Source: Candidatus Enterocloster excrementipullorum
GTDB taxonomy: Bacteria > Bacillota > Clostridia > Lachnospirales > Lachnospiraceae
DNA length: 64,000 nucleotides
Assembly (NCBI GenBank): GCA_019119575.1
Contig: DWWT01000020.1
Location: forward strand, 1-64,000
Direction: 5' to 3'
A model generated the notes under the pieces. It made no database searches, had not been told where the DNA came from, and worked only from the letters and a program-made list of their open reading frames with translations. Shown one piece after another: positions 16,535 through 25,689 of the stretch (the stretch's first letter is position 1; every line of letters starts with the position of its first letter). Both the position numbers and the translations under genes were made by a program.

Positions 16535-17536
16535 TCACTGCGGCCGCGCTGCGATCCCCAAATGGCGGTAGGCAGCTTCCGTGGCCGTCCTTCCCCGAGC
16601 CGTCCGGTTCAGAAGGCCGTTCATAAGGAGATAGGGCTCATACACATCCTCCAATGTCCCCGCGTCCTCTCCCAGAGCCGCCGCCAGCGTATCCAGGCCC
16701 ACCGGACCTCCGGAAAACTTTTCTATAATAGTGAGCAGGATATTCCTGTCATTCTGATCAAGCCCCAGCTTATCCACATCCATAATATCCAGGGCAAAAT
16801 CCGTCACTTCCCTGGTAATCCGCCCGTCATACTTGACCTGGGCAAAATCTCTAACCCGCTTTAAGAGCCGGTTGGCAAGCCTGGGCGTTCCGCGGGACCG
16901 CCTGGCAAGCTCCAGCGCTCCGCCCGCGTCCAGCTCCACTCCCAAAATGCGGGCCGAGTTGAGAATAATCGTGGTCAGCTCGGACGGAGTATAAAATTCC
17001 AGCTTCTGCACTACCCCAAACCGATCCCTTAAAGGTGCGGTCAAAAGGCCGGCCCTTGTGGTCGCCCCCACCAGAGTAAAATGGGGCAGCTCCAGCCGGA
17101 TCGAACGCGCGGTGGAGTCCTTTCCCAGCATAATATCAATGGCAAAGTCTTCCATGGCCGGATACAGCACCTCCTCCACCTGCCGGTTCAGGCGGTGGAT
17201 CTCATCCACAAAAAGCACATCCCCCTCCTGGAGACTGTTCAGTATGGCGGCCATCTCCCCCGGTTTCTCGATCGCCGGTCCGCTGGTAACCTTCATCCGC
17301 GTCCCCATCTCGTTGGCAATGATTCCCGCCAGCGTAGTCTTTCCAAGGCCGGGAGGGCCGTAAAACAGCACGTGATCCAGGGCCTCTCCCCGGTTCTTTG
17401 CCGCCTCTATATAAACCTTGAGCGTAGACTTGAGCTTCTCCTGCCCCACATAATCCTTCAGGTACTGGGGCCGCAGGGTTGCCTCGATGGGCACGTCCTC
17501 CTGGGTTACATCCGTTGTAATGATTCGTCGCTCCAT
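16535..17536 (-). CDS. ruvB: Holliday junction branch migration DNA helicase RuvB
   Basis: This 333-residue AAA+ motor drives branch migration of Holliday junctions with RuvA. Walker A is GPPGLGKTT, Walker B is FVDEIHRL, and the sensor region contains GATTRAGLL followed by APLRDRFG. The C-terminal winged helix includes TAAEA-like [11 protein letters not shown]. Length is normal for the family. The frame is open from a TTG 12 bp earlier, but ATG 17536 with GGAAGGT directly upstream fits better. ruvA lies 80 bp upstream in the same direction. Confidence 0.97.
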   Translation of the reverse strand: MERRIITTDVTQEDVPIEATLRPQYLKDYVGQEKLKSTLKVYIEAAKNRGEALDHVLFYGPPGLGKTTLAGIIANEMGTRMKVTSGPAIEKPGEMAAILNSLQEGDVLFVDEIHRLNRQVEEVLYPAMEDFAIDIMLGKDSTARSIRLELPHFTLVGATTRAGLLTAPLRDRFGVVQKLEFYTPSELTTIILNSARILGVELDAGGALELARRSRGTPRLANRLLKRVRDFAQVKYDGRITREVTDFALDIMDVDKLGLDQNDRNILLTIIEKFSGGPVGLDTLAAALGEDAGTLEDVYEPYLLMNGLLNRTARGRTATEAAYRHLGIAARPQ

Positions 17537-17616
17537 TTTACCTTCCAAGCCTTTTCGTCAAAACTTCCAGCCCTGCCGGCAGCGCATCCGCGGAAAACAC
17601 GCGCCGTTTTGGGCAG

Positions 17617-18240
17617 TTACAAAATTGTCAAGTACCGCAGGGAGGCCTTCAGCACCTCCTCAGCCGTCATATTCTCCTTCACGTCCACCTTCCGCACAGC
17701 GCCCGCAGCCTCTGACTGGGTGTACCCCAAAGCCATGAGGGCCTCAGCGGCCTCTTTCCTGGCATCATCCAGCCCTGCGGCCGAGCCCGAGGTTCCGCCT
17801 GCCTCCTCATTCCCTCCCAAAGCATAAAGGGATGCCTCCAGCGATACCTTATCCTTCAGATCAAGGATCAGACGCTGGGCCGTCTTGCTCCCCACCCCCG
17901 GAGCCTTAGAGATAGCCTTTGCATCTCCCGCCAGGATGGCCAGCCGCAGGGCATCGGGCTTCATAGCCGACAAAATCCCCAGCGCTCCCTTCGGCCCGAT
18001 CCCGCTGACGCCCAGGAGCTGACGGAACATATCGCGGTCCTGCTTATGAAGAAACCCATACAGCGTCATGGCGTCTTCCCGTACCTGGAAGTATGTATAT
18101 ACCATGATTTCCTCGCCAATCTTGGGAAGCTCATCGAACAGGGAAAGAGGCACGTGAACCGCCAGCCCCACGGGCCCTGCCTCCACAATAATCCGATCAT
18201 CCTCCACCGCGCTCAGCCTTCCCTTAACGTATGAAATCAT
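17617..18240 (-). CDS. ruvA: Holliday junction branch migration protein RuvA
   Basis: This 207-residue protein binds the four-way junction and recruits RuvB. Domain I opens MISYVKGRLSAVEDD; domain II has two helix-hairpin-helix motifs, LLGVSGIGPKGALG and KAPGVGSKTAQRLI; domain III ends TAEEVLKASLRYL after a Gly/Ala/Ser linker. The open frame extends far upstream, but that part is unrelated in composition and ATG 18240 is preceded by AGGAGTGGAAG. It is the first gene of the ruvAB-zapA-U32-SEDS-PBP run and faces a divergent plus-strand gene. Confidence 0.96.
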   Translation of the reverse strand: MISYVKGRLSAVEDDRIIVEAGPVGLAVHVPLSLFDELPKIGEEIMVYTYFQVREDAMTLYGFLHKQDRDMFRQLLGVSGIGPKGALGILSAMKPDALRLAILAGDAKAISKAPGVGSKTAQRLILDLKDKVSLEASLYALGGNEEAGGTSGSAAGLDDARKEAAEALMALGYTQSEAAGAVRKVDVKENMTAEEVLKASLRYLTIL

Positions 18241-18403
18241 CTGTTTCTTCCACTCCTGTCCTGCCGCATTTATCCTGCCCTTCATCATAACATAGAGACG
18301 CCCGCAATGCAAGGTTTCGAACACACATTCTGGTTGCGCCCATCCGGGGAAGGATATCCTCCCGGCAGGCAGACGGCCGGGCAAAAAATGTCGGATATGC
18401 CGC

Positions 18404-18432
18404 TTGCACACCGGATAAATCTGCGTTAAACT
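18404..18432 (+). promoter_or_regulatory. Probable sigma-A promoter of the RNase H-fold gene
   Basis: TTGCAC (18404-18409), a 17-bp spacer and TAAACT (18427-18432) make a plausible housekeeping promoter about 75 bp ahead of the ATG at 18508. Both boxes deviate from consensus, so strength should be moderate. Confidence 0.4.
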
Positions 18433-18507
18433 AGAGCATACTTGAAAATTGCATTCTGCCAGATGTGCGTTCCGCTTTGCGGCATCCATACAAAGGAGAT
18501 TCCGAAC

Positions 18508-19611
18508 ATGAAGACGATCAAGCACCCCGTTGCATTTCCAGATACCTACCCGCTGGAGCGAATTGCCCCCAGGGAAGATATTCTCTTCTTTGATATAGAG
18601 ACTACCGGATTTTCCGGCGATACCTCCCAGCTCTACCTGATCGGCTGTGTTTATTTCGACGGCTTTGGCTGGCGGATGATTCAGTGGTTTGCCGACACAA
18701 GAGATTCTGAGCCCCAGCTTCTGGACGCTTTTTTTGCTTTTATGGAGGATTTTAAGGTTCTCGTCCATTTCAACGGCGATGGCTTTGACATTCCCTATCT
18801 GCTCAAATGCTGCCGCCGTCTGGGCCTTCCCTATTCCTTTGACCGGATCCGCAGCCTGGATATCTACAAAAAAATAAAGCCCCTTCGCTCTTTTCTGGGG
18901 CTGGACAGCTTGAAGCAGAAAGCCGTTGAGGCCTTTCTGGGCATAAGCCGGGAGGATATTTATACCGGCGGCCAGCTCATTGATGTCTACCGGCAGTATC
19001 TGTACACAAAGAGCGAGGAACTTCTGCGCCTTCTCCTCCTTCACAACGAGGATGACCTGAAGGGCATGCCCTCCGTTCTCCCCATTCTCAATTATCCGGA
19101 TATGCTGGAAGCCCCTTTCCTGTTTGGGGAAGCCGGCCTTCTCACGCTGCCGGATGGCTCACCCTGCCTGCACCTTTCCTGGGAAAGCCCGGTTTCCATC
19201 CCCGTTCCGCTGGAAAAGGAGCGTTTTCCCGTAAATATGGAGCTTGCGGGCAGCCGGATGTCCTGCCTGGTCTCCCTCCGCCGGGGAGAGCTCAAATATT
19301 TTTATCCAAACTACCAGGATTACTATTATCTCCCCCTGGAAGATCAGGCCATCCACAAAAGCATCGGGGAATACGTAGACCGCTCTGCCCGCAAAAGAGC
19401 GACGGCGCGTACGTGCTATACCCGGAGCGCCGGCCTGTTTCTTCCTCAGTTCGGCCCCCTGTGGGAACCCTCCCTGAAGGAGGATTATGATTCAGCCCTG
19501 TCCTACACCCCCTACAGCGAAGATCTGTTCTCCGAACCCGAAACAGCCTCCGCCTATGCCGCGCAGCTTTTGTCCTTTGTCCGGGAGACGCCAAAAGGGA
19601 AGGGCCGCTGA
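18508..19611 (+). CDS. Ribonuclease H-like (YprB-type exonuclease fold) protein
   Basis: The 367-residue protein carries a DEDD-type 3'-5' exonuclease-like domain near residues 20-190. Exo I is LFFDIETTGFSG (Asp and Glu), the middle motif is LVHFNGDGFDIPYL, and LLLLHNEDDLKGM supplies the last acidic pair. Relatives annotated as YprB or 'ribonuclease H-like domain' proteins are common in Firmicutes; their substrate is not settled. The C-terminal half has no motif I recognise. ATG 18508 follows AAAGGAG; the frame upstream begins with TTG and has no support. It is the only plus-strand gene in a long minus-strand stretch and converges on xerD. Confidence 0.85.
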   Translation: MKTIKHPVAFPDTYPLERIAPREDILFFDIETTGFSGDTSQLYLIGCVYFDGFGWRMIQWFADTRDSEPQLLDAFFAFMEDFKVLVHFNGDGFDIPYLLKCCRRLGLPYSFDRIRSLDIYKKIKPLRSFLGLDSLKQKAVEAFLGISREDIYTGGQLIDVYRQYLYTKSEELLRLLLLHNEDDLKGMPSVLPILNYPDMLEAPFLFGEAGLLTLPDGSPCLHLSWESPVSIPVPLEKERFPVNMELAGSRMSCLVSLRRGELKYFYPNYQDYYYLPLEDQAIHKSIGEYVDRSARKRATARTCYTRSAGLFLPQFGPLWEPSLKEDYDSALSYTPYSEDLFSEPETASAYAAQLLSFVRETPKGKGR

Positions 19612-19670
19612 GCTTGCCGCGCCTTCCCCCTATTTTTCCGAATCACTGCACTGAAAACTCGCCCGTCGGC

Positions 19671-20519
19671 TCACTGCCTGCGGGAATAAACCGCATACAT
19701 CTGGGCCGTAGTGCTGTCCGCATGGCCCAGCATGGCCTGCACCGCGTGGATATCCGCCCCGCCGCGTATCAAATGGGCGGCAAAGGAGTGGCGCAGAGTA
19801 TGGGGCGTAATATCCTCGTGTATTCCCGCCTTCTCCCCGTAATGCTTGATAATCTTCCAAAAGCCCTGACGGCTCATAGCCCCGCCGCTGCAGTTGGTAA
19901 AAAGCCATTCCGGCTCCTTGCCCTTCAGAAGCTTCCTCCGGGACTGCTCCAGATATAGGGACAAAGCCTTCTTAGCCGGCTTTCCAAAGGGAACCATCCG
20001 CTCCTTGCTTCCATCCCGGCAGGTAATATACCCTACCTGCATGTTCAGATCCGACATTTTTAAATGGATCAGCTCTGACACACGTATCCCTGTGGCATAG
20101 AGAAGCTCCAGCATGGCCTTGTCACGAATCTCCTTGGGACTGGAGGAGCCGGGCTGGCGCAGAAGATCATTCACCTGGCTGACGCTTAAGATCACCGGCG
20201 CCTTCTTCTCAATCCTGGGAGCCCTCAGAAGCTGGGAAGGATCCCTGGGAATTCTTCCCTCCCGGAAAAGATAACCGAAAAAGGCTTTTATGGAAGCCAG
20301 CTCCCGTGATATGGTGGACGCCGCCTTGCCCTCCCGCTCCAGATGAAGGACATAGGAATTCAGGCTGGTCCGCGTGACTTTTCCCACATCCCGGATTCCG
20401 CACTCCTCCAAAAATGCGGCCATCTGCATCAGATCCCTCTGATAGGATATCTCCGTATTTTTTGATGTCTTCTTTACATCCCTTAAGTAGCCGGCAAATG
20501 CCTTTATCTCCTCCGTCAT
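19671..20519 (-). CDS. xerD: Tyrosine recombinase XerD-like
   Basis: This 282-residue site-specific recombinase has an N-terminal SAM-like core-binding domain (about 1-95) and a catalytic domain with Arg146 (GIRVSEL), Lys172, His240-x-x-Arg243 (HTLRH), His266 (LGHAD) and nucleophile Tyr275. XerC/XerD proteins resolve chromosome dimers at dif. The C terminus reads MYAVYSRRQ instead of the usual IYTH pattern and is shortened. The order nudF-like, spoIIM-like, xerD recalls the Bacillus nudF-spoIIM-fur-xerD region, which argues for a housekeeping XerD and not an integrase of a mobile element. Confidence 0.9.
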   Translation of the reverse strand: MTEEIKAFAGYLRDVKKTSKNTEISYQRDLMQMAAFLEECGIRDVGKVTRTSLNSYVLHLEREGKAASTISRELASIKAFFGYLFREGRIPRDPSQLLRAPRIEKKAPVILSVSQVNDLLRQPGSSSPKEIRDKAMLELLYATGIRVSELIHLKMSDLNMQVGYITCRDGSKERMVPFGKPAKKALSLYLEQSRRKLLKGKEPEWLFTNCSGGAMSRQGFWKIIKHYGEKAGIHEDITPHTLRHSFAAHLIRGGADIHAVQAMLGHADSTTAQMYAVYSRRQ

Positions 20520-20615
20520 ATCTCTTCCCCACCCAGAAAGAAAAGCCAGGCCGGCGCCTGCTTCCTCTCAACACTCTTTCGTCCAAAATCACCTCAAATA
20601 GGCGTGCTAGCTAAC

Positions 20616-20644
20616 ATTATAGCGGGATTTCTGCATAAAATCAA
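20616..20644 (-). promoter_or_regulatory. Sigma-A promoter of xerD
   Basis: On the minus strand TTGATT (20639-20644) and a perfect TATAAT (20616-20621) are separated by 17 bp. The xerD ATG is about 95 bp downstream, so xerD has its own transcript besides any read-through from the spoIIM-like gene. Confidence 0.65.
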
Positions 20645-20762
20645 ACACAAATTTCCCACTTTACGGAGGATTTCAGGCCACTTAACATAATACATACAAC
20701 ATATTGGAAACAGGAATTATCCCCCGGCTATATGTTGTAAGAACATGCAAAAAAAATTTCCA

Positions 20763-21287
20763 TCACCGGCTCCTCAGAAGGAGAATCCACATCTCCAGAA
20801 AGGCCCCAACCGCCGTGATTCCCAGCAGAAACAAAGCCGGAAAAAAATGCACCCGTTTTTCCCTCTGTCCCGCCCAGCCCGCCATAATCCCCCAGGCCGC
20901 TCCGTAGAGAATTCCCTGAGGCAGCAGGGCGCCCAGAAAGAGCGGAAACCCCAGCAGCCCTCTGCGGACCGTAAAGCCAGTGAGAACCGCCGCCATGGAC
21001 ATTCCTCCATGAAAGGTCAAAAGGCCGAACAAAAATTTGCTGCATACCGTAAGTCCTGCCACCCAGCCTGCCATACATCCCGCGGCCCGCTGCCGCAGAA
21101 GTTCCAAAAACGCCCTTCGTTTCGCTTCCCTTCCCAGCTCACCCGCCGCCCCTGCCCAGAGCATCCCTTCCTGTACCCCATAGTCCCCAAACATAAGGGC
21201 CAGGGCCATTCCGGCACCCAGCCCCAAACAGAAGCACAGCAGCAGCCAATCTCCATACGTAAATCCTTTAAAACCGCGAAGCCGCAT
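20763..21287 (-). CDS. SpoIIM-like sporulation membrane protein
   Basis: The 174-residue hydrophobic protein shows SpoIIM/COG1300-like features: several helices, a central FHGGMSMAAVLTGFTVRRGLLG stretch of the NG-x-x-x-G type, then LLPQGILYGAAW, resembling the LPQN segment of SpoIIM. SpoIIM is part of the SpoIIDMP complex that thins peptidoglycan during engulfment of the forespore. Length is below the 200-215 of Bacillus SpoIIM, and similarity is judged by eye. The placement between a NudF-like gene and xerD, as in Bacillus, raises confidence. ATG follows GGGGGAGGCGG. Confidence 0.75.
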   Translation of the reverse strand: MRLRGFKGFTYGDWLLLCFCLGLGAGMALALMFGDYGVQEGMLWAGAAGELGREAKRRAFLELLRQRAAGCMAGWVAGLTVCSKFLFGLLTFHGGMSMAAVLTGFTVRRGLLGFPLFLGALLPQGILYGAAWGIMAGWAGQREKRVHFFPALFLLGITAVGAFLEMWILLLRSR

Positions 21288-21369
21288 CCGCCTCCCCCGC
21301 CTGCCGTTTCATCACTATCACCTTATGCGCGGGAATGGGGCATTATGCCGGCGTCCGTCCAAACACACC

Positions 21370-21951
21370 CTACGCCAGGTCATCCCTCTTATCCACGGAA
21401 CGATACTTTCTGGCATAGGCCATAATAGCTGCTATGGTCTTTCCATCCGTGATTTCGCCCTTGTAAATACGCTCCTCCAAATCCTTTAAATCCCAGGCCT
21501 CCACATCAATCACCTCGTCTTCGTCCAGATGCTGGCGGGAAGGAATCAAATTGCGCGCCACAAAAATATCAATGGCCTCATCACAAAAAGCCACTGTAGT
21601 GTTGACGCTGATCAGATACTCCATGTTCTCTGTCTTAAAACCCGTCTCCTCCTCCAGTTCCCGGTAAGCGCACTCGATCTTGGGCTCCTGCGGATCATCC
21701 AGCTTTCCCGCAGGTATCTCCAGCGTGTAGCGGTCCAGGGCATTCCTGTACTGGCGGACCATCAGAATTTTCCCCTCCGCCGTCACAGGGAGAACCGCCG
21801 CAGCGCCGTCGTGATGAATAAAATCCCAATGGGCTTCATGCCCGTTTGCCAGCACCGTATCCTCATAAATTTTCAAAATAGCTCCCTGATATTTTAACTG
21901 CCGGTCCAGACGGACCACCGGCATTCCCTCATTTTCCGGTTTCTTCTCCAT
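21370..21951 (-). CDS. nudF: ADP-ribose pyrophosphatase-like Nudix hydrolase (NudF type)
   Basis: The 193-residue protein is a NudF/ADPRase-type Nudix enzyme that splits ADP-ribose into AMP and ribose 5-phosphate. The Nudix box has the typical NudF form: ETLEIPAGK-like YTLEIPAGKLDD followed by CAYRELEEETGF around residues 80-107. The preceding ILMVRQYRNALD is a family-specific signature. It lies 13 bp after proC and 82 bp before the spoIIM-like gene. ATG 21951 follows GGGGGAAGC. Confidence 0.92.
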   Translation of the reverse strand: MEKKPENEGMPVVRLDRQLKYQGAILKIYEDTVLANGHEAHWDFIHHDGAAAVLPVTAEGKILMVRQYRNALDRYTLEIPAGKLDDPQEPKIECAYRELEEETGFKTENMEYLISVNTTVAFCDEAIDIFVARNLIPSRQHLDEDEVIDVEAWDLKDLEERIYKGEITDGKTIAAIMAYARKYRSVDKRDDLA

Positions 21952-21964
21952 GATTGCTTCCCCC

Positions 21965-22762
21965 TTACTTTATTTTCATGCTCTTCTCGTAGCAGGCATC
22001 CGCCGCCCGGATCACACAGCTTCGGAACGCGCCCTCCTCCAGGGCCGACACGCCGGCAATGGTGGTTCCTCCCGGGGAGCAGACCTCGTCCTTTAACTGT
22101 CCCGGATGCTTTCCTGTCTCCAAAACCATCTTGGCGCTCCCAAGGACTGCCTGGGCCGCCATCTCATAGGCCGTCTTCCTGGGAAGTCCGTATTTCACGC
22201 CGCCGTCCGCCAGCGCCTCAATAAACATATATACAAAGGCGGGCGAACAGCCGCTGACGCAGCCCACTGCGTCCATGAGCCGCTCTTCCACCCGCACCAT
22301 ACGGCCGCAGGCGGTAAATATGGCCCGGATTTCCTCCTCTTCCCCGGGCTGCAGAGCCCCTTCTTCCCAGGCAGCCCCGGTCATCCCCTCTCCCAGAAGG
22401 GCCGGGGTATTGGGCATAGCCCGAACCACCCGGACATTTCCCCCAAGGCGCTCCCTCAGTCCCGCAATCGTCAGCCCGGGAGCCAGGGAAATCACAATCT
22501 GGCCGGGACGCAGGCTTTCCCGGATCTCCGCGAAAACCTGATCAAAATACTGCGGCTTTACAGCCAGGATCAGATATTCCGACTCCGCCGCGCACTGGCT
22601 GTTGGACGCCGCGTGGGGCACGCCTGTCCGGGCCGTCACCGCCTCCATCTTTTCCTGATGTGCGGCGGTAAAAAGCATGTCCTCAGGACTCCGCTCTTTG
22701 AGGAGCCCCTCCAAAATCGCAGTGCCCATATTTCCCATTCCGATAAACCCTATCTTCGCCAT
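21965..22762 (-). CDS. proC: Pyrroline-5-carboxylate reductase
   Basis: This 265-residue cytosolic enzyme makes the last step of proline synthesis, reducing pyrroline-5-carboxylate with NAD(P)H. The N-terminal Rossmann motif is IGFIGMGNMGTAI; family motifs include VRAMPNTPALLGEGM and the C-terminal LKDEVCSPGGTTIAGVSALE. The start is ATG 22762 with AAAGGAGG upstream; seven extra codons in the open frame are left out. It follows the lysA-like gene by 29 bp in an amino-acid operon and precedes nudF. Confidence 0.96.
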   Translation of the reverse strand: MAKIGFIGMGNMGTAILEGLLKERSPEDMLFTAAHQEKMEAVTARTGVPHAASNSQCAAESEYLILAVKPQYFDQVFAEIRESLRPGQIVISLAPGLTIAGLRERLGGNVRVVRAMPNTPALLGEGMTGAAWEEGALQPGEEEEIRAIFTACGRMVRVEERLMDAVGCVSGCSPAFVYMFIEALADGGVKYGLPRKTAYEMAAQAVLGSAKMVLETGKHPGQLKDEVCSPGGTTIAGVSALEEGAFRSCVIRAADACYEKSMKIK

Positions 22763-22791
22763 ATGATGCCTCCTTTCTTTCACCTGGCTGC

Positions 22792-24060
22792 CTATTCAAT
22801 CCCTTTCAAAATATCACAGAAATCAAAGGTGGCAAAATAGTCGGCCGGCGTCTCCGCCCGGCGGATCATTTCCACGGAACCGTCCTCTTTCAGGAGAAGC
22901 TCCGCTGATTTCAGCTTTCCATTGTAATTGTATCCCATTGCAAAGCCGTGAGCCCCGGCGTCATGGATCACCAGAAGATCGCCCATGTCAATCCTCGGAA
23001 GCATGCGGTCGATGGCAAATTTATCATTGTTTTCGCAGAGGGAGCCCACCACATCGTACATGTGATCCCAGGGAGCATCCTCTTTCCCCATAACCGTGAT
23101 GTGATGGTACGCACCGTACATGGCCGGGCGCATCAGGTTCACAGCGCAGGCGTCCACTCCGATGTATTCTTTATATGTGTGCTTCTCATGGACAGCCTTT
23201 GTCACGAGCGCACCGTAAGGCCCAAGCATAAACCGGCCGAGCTCCGTGCACAGGGCCACATCGCCCATCCCCGCCGGGACGAGAATTTCCTCGTATACCT
23301 TCCGCACGCCCTCCCCGATAGCCATAATATCGTTGGGCTCCTGGTCCGGGCGGTAAGGAATGCCCACGCCGCCCGACAGGTTGATAAAGGCAATATGCGC
23401 TCCTGTCTCCTCCTTGAGCTTCACCGCCAGCTCAAACAGAATCTTTGCCAGCATGGGATAGTATTCGTTGGTCACCGTGTTGCTTGCCAAAAAGGCGTGA
23501 ATGCCGAAATTCTTCGCCCCCTTGGCCTTTAAAGTGCGGAATGCCTCTGTGATCTGCGCGTCCGTCATCCCGTACTTGGCCTCCCCCGGATTATCCATAA
23601 TATCATTGCTGATTTTAAACACGCCGCCGGGATTGTACCGGCAGCTGATGGTCTCCGGGATAAAGCCCAGGGTCTCCTCCAAACAGGGAATATGGGTAAT
23701 GTCGTCCAGATTAATAATAGCGCCCAGCTTCTGCGCATAGGCAAACTCCTCCGGCGGCGTGTCGTTGGAAGAAAACATAATCTCATGTCCCGCAAATCCG
23801 CAGGCTTTTGACATCATGAGCTCCGTCATGGAAGAGCAGTCCGTGCCGCAGCCCATCTCCTTTAAAATCTTTAAGATAAAGGGATTCGGCGTGGCCTTCA
23901 CGGCAAAATATTCCTTGTAGCCCTTATTCCAGGAAAAAGCCTCTTTAAGCCGTCTGGCATTCTCCCGGATGCCCTTCTCATCATAGATATAAAACGGGGT
24001 GGGATATTTCTTTTCAATATCCTTAAGCTGCTCCAGTGTAACAAACGGTTTCTTTTCCAT
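22792..24060 (-). CDS. lysA: Diaminopimelate decarboxylase family protein
   Basis: The 422-residue protein is a fold-III PLP decarboxylase. The Schiff-base Lys lies in YFAVKATPNP (about residue 50), the PLP phosphate loop region is INLSGGVGIPY, and CTELGRFMLGP and DACAVNLMRPAMYGAYH are substrate-side motifs. LysA converts meso-diaminopimelate to lysine. The divergence from Bacillus LysA is noticeable (for example no HIGSQ but FGIHAFLASN), so another amino-acid substrate such as carboxynorspermidine or a related compound is possible. ATG 24060 follows AAAGGAGACG. It heads the lysA-proC-nudF run. Confidence 0.85.
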   Translation of the reverse strand: MEKKPFVTLEQLKDIEKKYPTPFYIYDEKGIRENARRLKEAFSWNKGYKEYFAVKATPNPFILKILKEMGCGTDCSSMTELMMSKACGFAGHEIMFSSNDTPPEEFAYAQKLGAIINLDDITHIPCLEETLGFIPETISCRYNPGGVFKISNDIMDNPGEAKYGMTDAQITEAFRTLKAKGAKNFGIHAFLASNTVTNEYYPMLAKILFELAVKLKEETGAHIAFINLSGGVGIPYRPDQEPNDIMAIGEGVRKVYEEILVPAGMGDVALCTELGRFMLGPYGALVTKAVHEKHTYKEYIGVDACAVNLMRPAMYGAYHHITVMGKEDAPWDHMYDVVGSLCENNDKFAIDRMLPRIDMGDLLVIHDAGAHGFAMGYNYNGKLKSAELLLKEDGSVEMIRRAETPADYFATFDFCDILKGIE

Positions 24061-24088
24061 AACGTCTCCTTTCCCTCTGTAAAAATAA

Positions 24089-24144
24089 CTGCCAGGGAGC
24101 ACCTGTCAATGCACGTATCCGCACATCATTGTACTCCCTGGCAG
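24089..24144 (-). terminator. Large terminator hairpin after pyk
   Basis: Perfect arms CTGCCAGGGAG and CTCCCTGGCAG (11 bp) enclose 34 nt that can form an inner stem with CAATG and CATTG. On the minus strand the second arm is followed by TTATTTTTA, fitting an intrinsic terminator for pyk 58 bp beyond its stop. The lysA-like start lies only 29 bp further, so its promoter may overlap the structure. Confidence 0.65.
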
Positions 24145-24202
24145 ACTTCTTTGTCCAGCACTTTATATACGCAATGTATGATTTTTCAGACAGCGCGGAT
24201 GG

Positions 24203-25639
24203 TTAGTCAATATTTATAATCCGCATGATATTGGTCTGAGTAGCGGCTTCATGGCGGCGGGCATAGGTCACAACCCCCGCGGTGATCACTGCCAGCTCGC
24301 CGGAATGCACCAGCCCTTTTGCCTTCAATTCCTCGGTAGAATTGTCGATGAGCTCATCCGTGGACTCCGCCCGGCGGGACCATACCGGAATCACGCCCCA
24401 CTGGAGCTGCATCTGCCGCACGGTCGCCATGCTGGGGGACATGCCGATGATGCGGGCACCCGGTCTCCACTTGGAAAGCATCATGGATGTAAAGCCGGAA
24501 ATGCTGGGGGCGATGATCACGTCTGCCTCCACATCGTGAGCCGTAGACACCGAGGCAAAGCACACCGCATTGGAAATATTCTTCATGTTCTGCTCACTGA
24601 CCTTGCGCTGCCGGTAATTGGTATAATCCAGATGCGTCTCCGTCTCCTCCGCGATGGAAACCATCATTTTCACCGCCTCCACCGGGTATTTGCCCATGGC
24701 CGTCTCGCCGGAAAGCATGATTGCATCCGTGCCGTCATACACTGCGTTGGCAACATCCGTCACCTCCGCGCGGGTGGGACGGGGATTGCGGATCATAGAA
24801 TCCAGCATCTGGGTAGCGGTGATTACCGTCTTGCAGGCTTCATTGCACTTGCGGATAATCCGTTTCTGGATATGGGGAACCTTTTCCGCCGGGATTTCCA
24901 CGCCCATATCGCCCCGGGCCACCATAATGCCGTCCGCAGCCTCAATAATGGAATCCAGGTTTTCAATTCCCTCCGCATTCTCAATCTTTGCGATTACCTT
25001 CATGGAAGATCCGGCCTCATCCAGCATTTCCTTGATCTCCCGTATGCAGTCCGCGGTCCGCACAAAAGAGGCGGCAATAAAATCAAATCCCTGCTTGATG
25101 CCGAAACGGATATCCTCTTTGTCCTTTTCCGTCAGGGCCGGAAGCTTGATCTTTACATTGGGTACATTCACGCCCTTCTTCTCCCCCAGCTCTCCGCCGT
25201 TTATAACTTTACAGACAATCTCGGGCCCCTTGACCTCTTCTACTTCCAGCTCAATCAAGCCGTCATCGATCAAAATCTTATTTCCGGCGGTCACATCCGC
25301 ATTCAGGCCATCATAATTGATGTATCCCCTGGTCTCATCCCCTACGGTTTCCTCCGTGGTCAGTGTATATGTCTGGCCTTCCTTTAAGACCACCTTCTTC
25401 CCATCCTTTAAAAGTCCGGTGCGAATCTCCGGTCCCTTAGTGTCCAGAAGAGCGGCTACCGGGATATCCAGCTCCTTGCGGACCTCCTTTAAGAGCTCCA
25501 GCCGTCCCAGATGCTCGTCGTAATCTCCATGGGAAAAATTAAAACGGGCCACATCCATTCCGTTCTTTGCAAGCTCCATCATAATGTTTTTGTCATTGGT
25601 GTTCGGCCCCATGGTGCAGATGATCTTTGTTCTTTTCAT
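24203..25639 (-). CDS. pyk: Pyruvate kinase
   Basis: This 478-residue glycolytic enzyme converts PEP and ADP to pyruvate and ATP. Key features are KIICTMGPNT at the N terminus, VARFNFSHG, the signature KIENAEGIENLDSII with catalytic Lys, and TQMLDSMIRNPRPTRAEVTDVANAV. The C-terminal allosteric domain is normal; the extra PEP-utiliser-like domain found in Bacillus Pyk is absent. The ATG follows GGAGGAATAAATA. It is preceded by a rhomboid-like gene and ends at a strong hairpin. Confidence 0.98.
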   Translation of the reverse strand: MKRTKIICTMGPNTNDKNIMMELAKNGMDVARFNFSHGDYDEHLGRLELLKEVRKELDIPVAALLDTKGPEIRTGLLKDGKKVVLKEGQTYTLTTEETVGDETRGYINYDGLNADVTAGNKILIDDGLIELEVEEVKGPEIVCKVINGGELGEKKGVNVPNVKIKLPALTEKDKEDIRFGIKQGFDFIAASFVRTADCIREIKEMLDEAGSSMKVIAKIENAEGIENLDSIIEAADGIMVARGDMGVEIPAEKVPHIQKRIIRKCNEACKTVITATQMLDSMIRNPRPTRAEVTDVANAVYDGTDAIMLSGETAMGKYPVEAVKMMVSIAEETETHLDYTNYRQRKVSEQNMKNISNAVCFASVSTAHDVEADVIIAPSISGFTSMMLSKWRPGARIIGMSPSMATVRQMQLQWGVIPVWSRRAESTDELIDNSTEELKAKGLVHSGELAVITAGVVTYARRHEAATQTNIMRIINID

Positions 25640-25689
25640 TATTTATTCCTCCATTAATCTATTGCGGAAAACCGCGGAAACGATTCCTG

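Noticed and set aside
18241-19044. The upstream 268-codon extension of the ruvA frame
   Set aside because: It lies opposite the plus-strand RNase H-fold gene and has no ribosome site; RuvA is complete from ATG 18240.
19671-20519. XerD as an integrase marking a mobile element
   Set aside because: The conserved housekeeping neighbours, ordinary composition and absence of att-like repeats or cargo genes argue against a mobile element.
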